Of a DNA stretch of 64,000 bases, positions 48,168 through 57,415 are shown piece after piece. This stretch comes from Candidatus Arcticimaribacter sp. GTDB taxonomy: Bacteria > Bacteroidota > Bacteroidia > Flavobacteriales > Flavobacteriaceae. A program made the translations under genes and the position numbers. The first letter of the stretch is position 1, and every line of letters begins with the position of its first letter. The stretch spans positions 32,156 to 96,155 of the forward strand of contig PAOB01000006.1 in assembly GCA_002708445.1 (NCBI GenBank), written 5' to 3'. The notes under the pieces were generated by a model, which made no database searches, was not told the DNA's origin, and worked only from the letters and a program-made list of their open reading frames with translations.

Positions 48168-48210
48168 CCAATAGTAAATTACGTAAACTAATTAAGCTTC
48201 TACAAATTTC

Positions 48211-49011
48211 TCATAAACTTCTTTGACGAATTGCCTCAAAAAGTATTATTCCGGCTGCTACAGATACATTTAACGAATCATTTACCCCTTTCATTGGGAT
48301 TGTGATATGATAATCACTTTGGTTACACCAACTCTCTGAAAGACCCGTATCTTCTGCTCCTACAGCTATTGCAGTAGCCTTTGTAAAATCTTCTTTTGTG
48401 TAGGGTTTTGCTTTTTGTGACAGCGCTGCACTGTAAAGTTTTATTTTGTTGGATTTTAAAAATAAAAAAACTTCCTCATTAGTTGTAAGAGCAATTGGTA
48501 TTGAAAAGAGACAACCTACACTGGATCGTATTACATTGGGATTGTACAAATCAGTTCTGGGATTGGTTATGATCAATGCGTCAAATATACCAGCATCTAC
48601 AGTCCTTGCCAAGGCGCCAATATTCCCTGGTTTTTCTGGAGATTCAGCAATTAAAATTAGAGGGTTTTCTTTTAGTTGAAGCGTATTTAGGCGGTGTTCT
48701 TTTTTTTGTGCGATCGCCAATGCTTCAGTGGTATTGGTTCGATAGCATAAAGATTTAAACAAAGGTGTTGCTAGTTGATGAAGCTCAACCTCCATATTCA
48801 TCAGTTTTTGTATTAAAAGTTTTGTCTTTTGGGATTGATGTTCCTCAGTCACATAAAGCTCTTCTATTTTGTAGCCGGCTTGAAGTGCATATTGAATTTC
48901 TTTTACACCTTCAATTACAAATTGATTGTGTTCTTTTCTTTTTTTAGATTTTTCTTGTAGAACTTTAAAGATTTTTATTTTTGGGTTTTGAGTACTCGAA
49001 ATATGTTCCAT
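48211..49011 (-). CDS. TrmH/SpoU family RNA methyltransferase
   Basis: It is a 2'-O-methyltransferase of the SPOUT knot class. The 266-residue protein has the N-terminal substrate-binding domain and motif 1 EKPGNIGALARTVDA, motif 2 AVGAEDTGLSESW and motif 3 IPMKGVNDSLNVSVAAGI. The target may be 23S rRNA or tRNA, which the sequence does not tell. It starts 4 bases after the amidohydrolase and may be read with it. Confidence 0.92.
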   Translation of the reverse strand: MEHISSTQNPKIKIFKVLQEKSKKRKEHNQFVIEGVKEIQYALQAGYKIEELYVTEEHQSQKTKLLIQKLMNMEVELHQLATPLFKSLCYRTNTTEALAIAQKKEHRLNTLQLKENPLILIAESPEKPGNIGALARTVDAGIFDALIITNPRTDLYNPNVIRSSVGCLFSIPIALTTNEEVFLFLKSNKIKLYSAALSQKAKPYTKEDFTKATAIAVGAEDTGLSESWCNQSDYHITIPMKGVNDSLNVSVAAGIILFEAIRQRSL

Positions 49012-49015
49012 CTTT

Positions 49016-50308
49016 TTATTTCCTTGAATATTTTTCCATGTAGCGTTTCCACAGTTCAGTTTGGTGTGTTTCTAAAGAAATATTTTTACCATTAATAAAT
49101 GCGTGGGTCAATTGATTAGTTCTCATGTCAAGTGCATCTCCTGATGACAGGAATAAAGTTGCATCTTTCCCAACAGTAAGGCTTCCCAAACGATCAGCTA
49201 CACCAAGAATTTTAGCTGCATTTAGTGTGATTAATTGAACTGCTTTTTCTTTTGGTACACCATAGGCTGCAAAAGTTCCTGCATAAAATGGGAGATTCCT
49301 TGTATTCATTCGTTCCATTCTTCCACTTACATCTATTGTAATTGTTAATCCAGCATCCATAAGGATTTTAGCCATTTTAAAAGGAAGCTTAATGTCTTGA
49401 TCTTCTTGCGTGGGTAAACGATGTGGTCTTGAAACAATGATAGGAATGTCGTGTTCCTTAAGAAAATCAGTTATTAAATGTGCTTCTTTTCCACCTACCA
49501 ATACGATTTTTTTGACCTGGTGTTCTTTTAAAAATTGAATTCCATCTACTATTTCTCTTTGACCGTCTGCATGAAGGTAAACAGTTTGGATTCCAGTAAA
49601 AGAATTTTTCATTGCCGCAAAAGGAAGGTGTTTTGTTTTTGATTGGGTTTGGTTGTAGGCAAATGACTCACTGATAAATTGATCTAAAGATTTGATCTTA
49701 TCTTCATAACTCTTTTGATTGTATTTCAACTCAGCTGTTCTACTTCTTCTGCTTGTGGTGTATGCTTGTGGCCAGTTGATGTGTAATCCTTCATCGGTTA
49801 TTATTGCAGCATCCTCCCAATTCCAAGCATCGAGTTGAACAATTGAAGAACTTCCAGAAATTACTCCTCGTGTAGGAACCACTTGAGCTGACAAAATTCC
49901 GTTAGGTCGGAGACTTTCCACTACTTTTGACTCAGCATTGTAGGCTATGATTGTTCGAATATGGGGTAAATACTCACCAATTTCATTAAGGTCATTAGTT
50001 GGGCGAACAGCGTCAATTTCGACCATCCCAACAGTAGCATTTACAGCAATAAATCCAGGGTAAAGATGTTGCCCCTTAGCATTTATGGTTTTATCGTATT
50101 GATTTTTTACAAGATCTGAAGTTGTCATTTCAACAATCTTTCCTGTCCGAATACCCAGGGCGCTATTTTCTATCAGGCTACCGTCTCCTACATGAGCCGT
50201 TGCTCCGATAATGAGTATGGATTTATTTTGATCGGCTGCAGGGGTTTGTTGAGTAAATCCTTTATTGCAGCTAAGTAAGACGAGTAATGTGCAAATGTAA
50301 TTTTTCAT
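49016..50308 (-). CDS. amidohydrolase-fold lipoprotein lacking the metal HxH motif
   Basis: From ATG 50308 the product has 430 residues. The signal peptide ends in the lipobox LLSC (Cys14). The fold is that of imidazolonepropionase-like amidohydrolases (GLTITIDVSGRMERMN, AVQLITLNAAKILGVADRLG, VGKDATLFLSSG). Where the metal HxH should follow YPGFI, residues 87-91 read IAVNAT-like, so zinc binding is lost. It may be a pseudoenzyme partner of the upstream protein. The ORF is open to 50335, overlapping the previous gene; the chosen start gives the signal peptide. Confidence 0.85.
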   Translation of the reverse strand: MKNYICTLLVLLSCNKGFTQQTPAADQNKSILIIGATAHVGDGSLIENSALGIRTGKIVEMTTSDLVKNQYDKTINAKGQHLYPGFIAVNATVGMVEIDAVRPTNDLNEIGEYLPHIRTIIAYNAESKVVESLRPNGILSAQVVPTRGVISGSSSIVQLDAWNWEDAAIITDEGLHINWPQAYTTSRRSRTAELKYNQKSYEDKIKSLDQFISESFAYNQTQSKTKHLPFAAMKNSFTGIQTVYLHADGQREIVDGIQFLKEHQVKKIVLVGGKEAHLITDFLKEHDIPIIVSRPHRLPTQEDQDIKLPFKMAKILMDAGLTITIDVSGRMERMNTRNLPFYAGTFAAYGVPKEKAVQLITLNAAKILGVADRLGSLTVGKDATLFLSSGDALDMRTNQLTHAFINGKNISLETHQTELWKRYMEKYSRK

Positions 50309-50318
50309 AAGTAATATT

Positions 50319-53303
50319 TTAATCGAGGGTTTCACAATGGAATTCTACACTCTTTTTTTGTTTCGGTTTTTGAGTAGGTGCTCCACCATTCTTTGCTTGA
50401 AGCATGTCTTGAATCAGTTTATTTTTTTCTTTCGCGATTTGATCTACTTGAGCATTTGCCCGATCAAGATCATAGTAAAAAGCACCATCAATCATGGTTT
50501 TTTCAACTACACTGTAAATCGACATGGGATGATCGGACCACAGAACAAGGTCTGCAGATTTCCCAACTTTAATACTTCCCACTTCATCATCAATATGAAG
50601 TAATTTCGCAGGGTTTAGGGTAACAAATTTCCATGCATCTTCCTCAGATACTCCTCCGTATTTTACGGCTTTTGCAGCTTCTTGATTCAACCTTCTGGAC
50701 ATTTCAGAATCATCGGAGTTAAATGCAACTGTTACTCCCTGACTGTGCATGATAGCTCCATTGTATGGAATTGCATCATTAACTTCGAATTTGTAAGCCC
50801 ACCAATCAGAGAATGTTGATCCTCCTACACCGTGGTCTTTCATTTTATCGGCTACTTTGTACCCCTCTAAAATGTGGGTAAAAGTATTTACACGAACTCC
50901 AAAACGATCGGCTACTTTCATGAGCATATTAATTTCACTTTGAACATAAGAATGACAAGAGATAAATCGTTTTCCGTCTAAAATTTCAACCAGAGTTTCC
51001 ATTTCAATATCATAACGAGGCGCCTTTATTTTCGCTTTTATTTTTTTAGACGAATTGTTGTATTTTCTCCAAGCGGCCTTGTATTCTTTTGCTCTTTGAA
51101 AATAATCTGTAAATATTTGTTCAACTCCCATTCGAGTTTGGGGAAAACGTCCATAACTTTGCCAGTTGGATTGTTTTACATTTTCACCAAGTGCAAATTT
51201 AATGTAGGGATCTGCATTGGGGTACAGCATTTCAACATCACTTGCTCCCCATTTTGGTTTGATAATAGCAGAACGCCCACCTATTGGGTTAGCAGATCCG
51301 TGTAAGATTTGCAAGGTGGTAACTCCTCCCGAAAGGTTTCGGTAAAGGTTTATGTCGTCTGGATTGATTACATCTTCGATGGTAACTTCTGCGGAAGAAT
51401 TTTGTCCTCCCTCATTAATACTTGATGCTGCAATATGTGAATGTTCGTCGATAATTCCAGAGGTTAAGTGCTTTCCAGTTCCATCAATAATTTTTGCACC
51501 CTCAGTATCATCAATTTTCCCTACTGCTTTTATTTTACCATTGACAACCCAAACGCTAGCATTTTCTAGAATTCCTTCTTCTTCGTTGGTCCATACAGTT
51601 ACATTGGTAAAAAGAATGTTTTCTGAGGTGGGAAGAGTTTTAAATCCAAAACCATTGTTAGGATAGGTAATGGGAAGTACTTTTTGTAAAACCTTTTTTT
51701 TCTTTTTATTATCTTCTTTTTTGGTTTGCTCAACTTTATCCGCATTCCAGTTGACATAAGTTCCATCAAAGAAACTTCCGTCTCCTTTCAAATTATCTGC
51801 GTTGTTTATTTTAGTTTTAAGTTGTGCAAACTTTGTATTTGTGCTGTCCGAAAATCTTAGGGTTAACCATCCATTTATGTATTTTGCTGTTGTTTTTAAT
51901 TTGGTAGAGTCATGGGTAATTTTTGCATCTATTTTGAATTCACTTTTTGAAAGGACAAGTTTGTATGAAGTATCTTTCATGTTTAGAGCATATTCTCCGT
52001 CAATTGATGTTTTTGGTTTGGGCTTAATAATGTGTTGTTGCCCCTGAACCCAGTTTTGTTCGATTTCAGTTTCTTTTTCAAACAGAGGGCCGTTGGTTAT
52101 TATTAAGTTAGCCAAAGCTCCTTTTTTTAGTTCACCTATTTTTCCTTTTTGGTTGATTAGTTGTGCCGGAATTGTTGTAAGTGCAGCCAAAGCTCTTTCT
52201 GGAGATAAGCCGTATTGAACAGCTTTGCGGATGTTTGGTAAAAAGTCCTTCACATTTTTTAAGTCACTGGATGTAAATGCAAATTTGATGCCTGCATTTG
52301 CAATTTCTTTGGGGTTTGTGGGAGCTTGATTCCAATAGCGCATTTGATTTAAAGATAATTTTTGTGCTAAAAAGGGATCGTCAACATCATAGGCAGCTGG
52401 GAAATTGACAGGGATCAAGAGTTGTGGCTTTAATTTTTTAAGCGTATTGAGTTGTTCATACTCATTCCCATTGGCTTTGATAATGTATTTTTTTCCAAAC
52501 TCATTACCAATTTTAGCAGCCCTAGCCACATCTAGCTTGTTGGAAGTTTCAAAAATTGAGGGAAGAGATTGGTTCTTTATTACGGCTTCTAAAGCCATAT
52601 CCTTGTTTTTTGCACCTCCGTTTGCATACCATTTGGCATCGTGATAAACCTGGCGAATAAGTGCCATAGCTCCCATGATTGAACCGGGATAATATTGCCC
52701 TGAGGTATTACTTTTTTTAAAGGATAGATGTTGTGCTGCTCGATCTTCTAGCATTCGATATCCATTGTTTTGAACGTCGTTTAGGGTAACCAATAGACTT
52801 GTTCCTCTATGAATCCCTTCTTTTCGGTGACTGTTTACCACTCCAAACCCAGATGCTCGTAATTCTTTTGCTTTCTTTGGGTCGTATTTAAAATCTTCAT
52901 GACTGTTGTAGTCAGCAAGGATGTGATCGTTCCAATAAAATCCTTTTCTGTTTGCATGGTATTGGATACTTCTGCGTCCACTTGAACTTCCTTTAATTGC
53001 AGGAACTCCAAAATTGGAATGTAGCTCTATGAAAGAAGGATAAATGTATTTTCCTTCAAAATTGTAAACCACAGCGTTCTGGGGAATATCAATTGAGCTA
53101 CTAACATCCGTTATTTTTCCATTCTCAATTAGAATCATTCCCTTTTCTAATTGTTTGAGTGGATTGATGTGAACGACTGCTCCAGTAATTAATATTTGTT
53201 TTGAATTTAAAGTTTTAACTCCCTTGTTAGTAGGGAAGTAGTCTTGAGCTACCAGAGAGCTGAAAGAAATAACAAAAGTGAAAATAAAGTTAATTGGTTT
53301 CAT
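50319..53303 (-). CDS. tandem amidohydrolase, periplasmic, two-domain
   Basis: The 994-residue protein has a signal peptide (1-19, SLVAQ). The first amidohydrolase domain (about 30-430) has a broken HxH: H95-S-N97. A beta-rich linker with a lysine-rich stretch follows (about 430-560). The second domain (about 565-985) keeps H621-S-H623 in DEHSHIAAS and later metal-site elements (SCHSYVQSE, FNSDDSEMS), so only it is likely catalytic. The order large protein, then small degenerate protein (49016), is as in other flavobacteria to my knowledge. The substrate is unknown. Confidence 0.88.
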   Translation of the reverse strand: MKPINFIFTFVISFSSLVAQDYFPTNKGVKTLNSKQILITGAVVHINPLKQLEKGMILIENGKITDVSSSIDIPQNAVVYNFEGKYIYPSFIELHSNFGVPAIKGSSSGRRSIQYHANRKGFYWNDHILADYNSHEDFKYDPKKAKELRASGFGVVNSHRKEGIHRGTSLLVTLNDVQNNGYRMLEDRAAQHLSFKKSNTSGQYYPGSIMGAMALIRQVYHDAKWYANGGAKNKDMALEAVIKNQSLPSIFETSNKLDVARAAKIGNEFGKKYIIKANGNEYEQLNTLKKLKPQLLIPVNFPAAYDVDDPFLAQKLSLNQMRYWNQAPTNPKEIANAGIKFAFTSSDLKNVKDFLPNIRKAVQYGLSPERALAALTTIPAQLINQKGKIGELKKGALANLIITNGPLFEKETEIEQNWVQGQQHIIKPKPKTSIDGEYALNMKDTSYKLVLSKSEFKIDAKITHDSTKLKTTAKYINGWLTLRFSDSTNTKFAQLKTKINNADNLKGDGSFFDGTYVNWNADKVEQTKKEDNKKKKKVLQKVLPITYPNNGFGFKTLPTSENILFTNVTVWTNEEEGILENASVWVVNGKIKAVGKIDDTEGAKIIDGTGKHLTSGIIDEHSHIAASSINEGGQNSSAEVTIEDVINPDDINLYRNLSGGVTTLQILHGSANPIGGRSAIIKPKWGASDVEMLYPNADPYIKFALGENVKQSNWQSYGRFPQTRMGVEQIFTDYFQRAKEYKAAWRKYNNSSKKIKAKIKAPRYDIEMETLVEILDGKRFISCHSYVQSEINMLMKVADRFGVRVNTFTHILEGYKVADKMKDHGVGGSTFSDWWAYKFEVNDAIPYNGAIMHSQGVTVAFNSDDSEMSRRLNQEAAKAVKYGGVSEEDAWKFVTLNPAKLLHIDDEVGSIKVGKSADLVLWSDHPMSIYSVVEKTMIDGAFYYDLDRANAQVDQIAKEKNKLIQDMLQAKNGGAPTQKPKQKKSVEFHCETLD

Positions 53304-53338
53304 TGAGTTGAAATTTAGTTTGTTAAGTTACACTTTTT

Positions 53339-54442
53339 TTAATTCAAAAACTCAAATTCATTTTCATTGTAAAACACCACTAATAAAGCTACTGTTTGAT
53401 TGTAGCTCTTAATTCCAGATTCCTGACCATTCAATTTTAAGTAGTTGTCATAGGAACTTTTGAATAGAGGTTCAAGAGGATTTTTGTATTGCTCCCAAAA
53501 AATTTGGTTTTCCCTTAAATTTTTAAAAATTCCAGCATTCAATTCTTGAATTAGTTGTTTGGCTTGATCTGGATTTCTTTTGTTGAGATCGCTGTAACAA
53601 TGTCTTAGCGCAAAGAGTGCGGCTGCATACTTTAGAAAAGGATCTTTGTTTTTTAGTGTGTTTACCAGAGCAATAAAATTGGCTTCGTTTTCTGCAGCAT
53701 AACCCAGTTGATGTGCCATTTCATGAGCAATTGTTACAGGTAAATTGAGTTTGGGCATCCGCATATTTACCTGAGCTTCTAATGTAAAAGGATTGAGATA
53801 GCCCGCATACCCCATGTAGCTCAACGGTAAACTGAAAATTGAGCCTTTTGCTTTTGGAATTTTTATGGAACTTTCCCACAAATCTGAATAATTGTCGTGT
53901 ACTTTTTCAACTATTTTTTTTTTAGAATATGGAATGACAATTGCCGTGGTATCAGATTCACTCAACTGATTGTGAAGTTTGTTGCTCAACAGTACGAAAC
54001 GGCTTGTTAAATCAATCAGTAGAGAATCTGAGTATTGTTTTTGAGCATTTAGTTTTTTTGTTAAAGGAACTCTATGATAATTGAGGCCCCAATTTAACTG
54101 AAAGATCAAAAAAATTAAGCTGGCGGTTATTCCAAGATTAATTAAGCTTTTGAGACTTAATTTTCTGTATTTAAAAATAAAATTAACTATCGAGTAACAT
54201 AGGTAAAAACCCAGAATTAAATACAAGCAATCTCCTAGAGAAAGGGGGATGTGTTTTAAAAAAAAATGATTAAAATTGAAAAGGATCGGGAATATTTTTT
54301 GTGAAAAATAAAACTCAACTTTTTCTGGATATTGACTTAATATCTTAACCACAAGTATTTGAGGGAGTAGGCTAAACGCCAAAAACACTTTCAATGTTTT
54401 TATTTTACCAATGTAAAGTAAAGAAGGCTTAATATTTCTCAT
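53339..54442 (-). CDS. DUF3810 family membrane metallopeptidase-like protein
   Basis: The 367-residue protein (ATG 54442) has three or four N-terminal membrane helices (to about 130), then a periplasmic part with HEMAHQLGYAAENEANF. HExxH and the Glu after a 5-residue gap look like a gluzincin zinc site. DUF3810 has no proved function. An upstream ATG at 54460 would add six residues. It lies between the amidohydrolases and the PPIase; on the other strand a short possible ORF occupies the gap. Confidence 0.85.
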   Translation of the reverse strand: MRNIKPSLLYIGKIKTLKVFLAFSLLPQILVVKILSQYPEKVEFYFSQKIFPILFNFNHFFLKHIPLSLGDCLYLILGFYLCYSIVNFIFKYRKLSLKSLINLGITASLIFLIFQLNWGLNYHRVPLTKKLNAQKQYSDSLLIDLTSRFVLLSNKLHNQLSESDTTAIVIPYSKKKIVEKVHDNYSDLWESSIKIPKAKGSIFSLPLSYMGYAGYLNPFTLEAQVNMRMPKLNLPVTIAHEMAHQLGYAAENEANFIALVNTLKNKDPFLKYAAALFALRHCYSDLNKRNPDQAKQLIQELNAGIFKNLRENQIFWEQYKNPLEPLFKSSYDNYLKLNGQESGIKSYNQTVALLVVFYNENEFEFLN

Positions 54443-54462
54443 TTTATTCTTATTTTGCACTC

Positions 54463-54576
54463 ATGTATGAGGAAATGATAAGAAGTAAAGATGTTTTAAC
54501 AGGATGTTTTTTTACCGGTTGTGCTTGTTTCTTTTTGGAAACAATTTTACTTGTCCTGTTTATTTTTTTTACTTGA
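54463..54576 (+). CDS. possible 37-residue membrane peptide
   Basis: A plus-strand frame of 37 codons opens MYEEMIRSKDVLTG and continues with a Cys-rich and hydrophobic stretch (residues 15-36) that could be one membrane helix. TATTTTG, one T short of TAnnTTTG, lies at 54451-54457, five bases before the ATG. Flanking genes are on the minus strand, and the end overlaps the PPIase stop. Chance cannot be excluded in AT-rich DNA. Confidence 0.25.
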   Translation: MYEEMIRSKDVLTGCFFTGCACFFLETILLVLFIFFT

Positions 54577-55648
54577 TGATCTCAACTATTTCAAGCTCAA
54601 AAATTAAATTAGATTTTGGAGGAATTCCCTGTACTCCTCGCTCTCCATATGCAAGCGTGTAGGGCAAGAAAAGAGTTGCTTTATCGCCCACTCTTAAAAA
54701 TCTTAAGCCTTCTTTGAAGCCTTCAATCATTTGAGCTTCTGGGCTACAGTCAACCTCAATGGGACGATACGCATCGGCAATTTTAAGTTGCTCGTTTACT
54801 GCTTCTAATGCTTCTGCAGTTTCTAGTTTGCTGGTTTGAAGTAAAGTTCCATCTTCAAAGTAAACAGCATAATGTGTTTTCGCTTTGTTTGTGGTAGTTA
54901 CTTTTGGTCCCGATCCCTTTTCTGTAATAATGTATTGAAGACCTGAAGCTGTTGTCGTGGCTTTTGCTTTTTGATTCTCAAACTTATCCAATGTATTTAA
55001 CCTAATTACTTGTTGCTTTTCCTCCTTTTCTACTTTTTCAGCTTCTATTTTTTTAAAGTGTTCTTTGAAAATTTTGGGTGCATCGAAGTTTTTCGCATCA
55101 GAACCTTTACGAATGATTGTTACTTTTTTGATGGTATCGTTTTGGGCAATACTGTCTACGATATTTTGACCAATTACGACTTTACCGAAAACCGTGTGTT
55201 TTCCATCCAACCAAGGCGTTGCTTTGTGAGTAATAAAAAACTGACTCCCGTTTGTTCCTGGTCCTGCATTTGCCATTGATAAAATTCCAGGTCCACTGTG
55301 GCTTAGGTCTTCATTAATTTCATCGTTAAATTTGTATCCAGGCCCACCAGATCCCGTTCCAGTTGGGTCACCTCCTTGAATCATAAAGTCTGCAATAACT
55401 CTGTGGAATAAGATACCTTCATAGTATTTTTTATTTAAAAAATTCTCACTAACCATTTCGTTTTCTCCTTCACTAAGCGAAACAAAATTAGCAACTGTTA
55501 CAGGTGTTTTTTCGAGTTCCAAATAAACAACAATTGATCCTTTATTGGTTTCAATGTCGGCATAAAGTCCTGAATCTAGTTCTGGATATTGAGATGCACA
55601 GCCAACAAGAATGAGAAATGAAAGGATTAAATAGGTAATTTTTTTCAT
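54569..55648 (-). CDS. peptidyl-prolyl isomerase, cyclophilin-FKBP fusion lipoprotein
   Basis: The 359-residue protein has the lipobox LVGC (Cys17). A cyclophilin domain (about 30-180) has FHRVIADFMIQGGDPTG, SMANAGPGTNGSQFFIT and WLDGKHTVFGKVV, all active-site residues present. After a Lys/Glu-rich linker (about 190-220) comes an FKBP domain (about 235-359) with FKEGLRFLRVGD, YTLAYGERG and IPPKSNLIFEL. An insertion of around 30 residues follows the first FKBP strand, and the aromatic/Asp pocket residues are altered (TLLQTS). It is transcribed in the order nrnA, gldI, this gene. Confidence 0.92.
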   Translation of the reverse strand: MKKITYLILSFLILVGCASQYPELDSGLYADIETNKGSIVVYLELEKTPVTVANFVSLSEGENEMVSENFLNKKYYEGILFHRVIADFMIQGGDPTGTGSGGPGYKFNDEINEDLSHSGPGILSMANAGPGTNGSQFFITHKATPWLDGKHTVFGKVVIGQNIVDSIAQNDTIKKVTIIRKGSDAKNFDAPKIFKEHFKKIEAEKVEKEEKQQVIRLNTLDKFENQKAKATTTASGLQYIITEKGSGPKVTTTNKAKTHYAVYFEDGTLLQTSKLETAEALEAVNEQLKIADAYRPIEVDCSPEAQMIEGFKEGLRFLRVGDKATLFLPYTLAYGERGVQGIPPKSNLIFELEIVEIIK

Positions 55649-55685
55649 GGTATTAACTTAAGATATTCATGCAAAGATGCACATT

Positions 55686-56231
55686 TTAATTTTTAATTAA
55701 ATGTGATACTAATTTTATTGTAAAACGCAGAGGTTGATTGATGTCAACTTTTTCATCATCTCCTTGGTATCCGTAACAAAGGTAAGATGGGAAAAGAAAT
55801 GTAGCAACTTCATTAACACTTAAAACTTTAACAGCTTCTCGTAATGCGGGTAACAATTCTTCTTTATCTACCAAATAACTTACCGTACCGAGTTCCATTT
55901 CATCGTACAGGACTGTACCATCTAGAGCTTCTATTTTGTAATCAAAACGAACCTCGTCTCCTCTTTTAGGCCTAACTTTTATTGAATCTGTTTCAACCAA
56001 ATAGGCATACCAAAAACCTGTAGAAGAAGCAATGTAATTGAGTGTTGAATCCCTAGCTATTATTTTTTTAAATTGTAGCTGCTGTTGGTTGATTATGTTT
56101 TTATTTCGCTCAACCGATCCTTTTAAAAAAGAATCTTTTTTAGTGTTAATGGGTTTACGAGGTTGAGGTTGTGTACAACCGATGGCTAAAAAAAGTAAGA
56201 GAAAACTTAATCGTAGTTTGTATAAACTCAT
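55686..56231 (-). CDS. gldI: gliding motility lipoprotein GldI, FKBP-type
   Basis: GldI is needed for gliding in Flavobacterium johnsoniae. The 181-residue protein has a signal peptide with lipobox AIGC (Cys19) and a FKBP-like domain (about 85-178: GDEVRFDYKIEALDGTVL, FLFPSYLCYGYQG, INQPLRFTIKLV). Residues of the FKBP pocket are poorly kept. Its ATG overlaps the nrnA stop by 4 bases (ATGA). It suggests that the organism glides or carries the type IX machinery, though no other gld gene is present here. Confidence 0.9.
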   Translation of the reverse strand: MSLYKLRLSFLLLFLAIGCTQPQPRKPINTKKDSFLKGSVERNKNIINQQQLQFKKIIARDSTLNYIASSTGFWYAYLVETDSIKVRPKRGDEVRFDYKIEALDGTVLYDEMELGTVSYLVDKEELLPALREAVKVLSVNEVATFLFPSYLCYGYQGDDEKVDINQPLRFTIKLVSHLIKN

Positions 56232-57238
56232 TTCAATTGATCTTTGTATTGTAAGATGGTTTGATGAACTTTTTGAGTAGTCACTTCCAAGTTTTCGTGT
56301 GAAACCCCACCAGCTGCATTGTGGTGCCCACCTCCATTAAAATGTTTCCGAGCAAACTCATTTACATTAAATTTTCCTTTAGAACGGAAAGACATTTTGA
56401 TGATTTTTTCTTGCGTATTTTCAATTAAGATGATGGCAAGTATTATGCCGTCTAAACTTAGGCCATAGTTTACAAAACCTTCGGTGTCTCCTTTTTTAAA
56501 GTCACATTGGGTAAGCTCTTCTTGGCTTAAGGTAATGTAAACTGCATTGAGTGGTTCAACTTTCACCAAGTTGGTAAGGGCCTTGCCTAAAAGTTGTAAC
56601 CTACCAAAACTGTAGCTATCGTAAATATTGTTATGGATTTGAGTATGATCGATACCCATATCCAAAAGATTCGATACAATACTATGGGTAACAGCTGTGG
56701 TTGATTGAAAGCGGAATGAACCCGAATCCGTCATGATACCCGTGTAAATACAGGTTGCGATGGTTTTATTGATTAGAGAAATGTCTAGTGCTTCCATAAG
56801 GTTGTAAACCATTTCACAAGTAGAACCAAGACCGGGATCAGAATACATCAAGTCGGCATAATCGTCGGGTTGCTCATGATGATCAATCATAATTTTTGTT
56901 GCCTTGCAATTTTCAAGGATTTCATCCATAGGCTTAATTCTACTCAAACTGTTAAAGTCTAAAGTAAAAATAAGATCAGCTTCAAGGAGTAATTTTTCAC
57001 TCTTTTCCTCTGATTTGTTGTATTTTATTATTTGTTCCTGACCAGGAATCCATTCCAAGAATTCAGGATAATCGTTTGGAGAAATTACCGAGCATGAATG
57101 ACTCATTAAATCTAAAAAATGCTTTAACCCTAAACAACTCCCAAGGGCATCTCCATCGGGGTTTTTATGTGGGATAATCACAATTTCCTTACGGTTTGAA
57201 AGCTGTTCTTTTAGAGCGGGGATAAAGTTGTTTTTCAT
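56228..57238 (-). CDS. nrnA: DHH-family bifunctional oligoribonuclease/PAP phosphatase (NrnA type)
   Basis: It degrades nano-RNA and pAp. The 336-residue protein has a DHH domain (IIPHKNPDGDALGSCLGL, DFNSLSR, MIDHHEQPDDYAD) and a DHHA1 domain with GGGHHNAAGG near 310. It is the first gene of a unit with gldI and the fused PPIase, and divergent from ndk. Confidence 0.93.
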   Translation of the reverse strand: MKNNFIPALKEQLSNRKEIVIIPHKNPDGDALGSCLGLKHFLDLMSHSCSVISPNDYPEFLEWIPGQEQIIKYNKSEEKSEKLLLEADLIFTLDFNSLSRIKPMDEILENCKATKIMIDHHEQPDDYADLMYSDPGLGSTCEMVYNLMEALDISLINKTIATCIYTGIMTDSGSFRFQSTTAVTHSIVSNLLDMGIDHTQIHNNIYDSYSFGRLQLLGKALTNLVKVEPLNAVYITLSQEELTQCDFKKGDTEGFVNYGLSLDGIILAIILIENTQEKIIKMSFRSKGKFNVNEFARKHFNGGGHHNAAGGVSHENLEVTTQKVHQTILQYKDQLK

Positions 57239-57389
57239 ACCCTGCTAAGATACCAATCCTTTCTCAAAAAATTCTATTGTTTTTGTAATTAAAGCATTTA
57301 CTATTGGTAAATAAACTACAGAATCAAGCTTATTTTTATTGATGTAATTAAAAAAACATCTTTCTATCTAAAGTTTCGACTCCTTTTGA

Positions 57390-57397
57390 TAAATTTG
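57390..57397 (+). promoter_or_regulatory. -7 box of the ndk promoter
   Basis: TAAATTTG fits TAnnTTTG and ends 18 bases before the ndk ATG at 57416. No TTG lies at the -33 distance. It also argues for that ATG rather than the ATG at 57386, which precedes the box. Confidence 0.5.
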
Positions 57398-57415
57398 CAT
57401 CACAAAAAAAAATCT

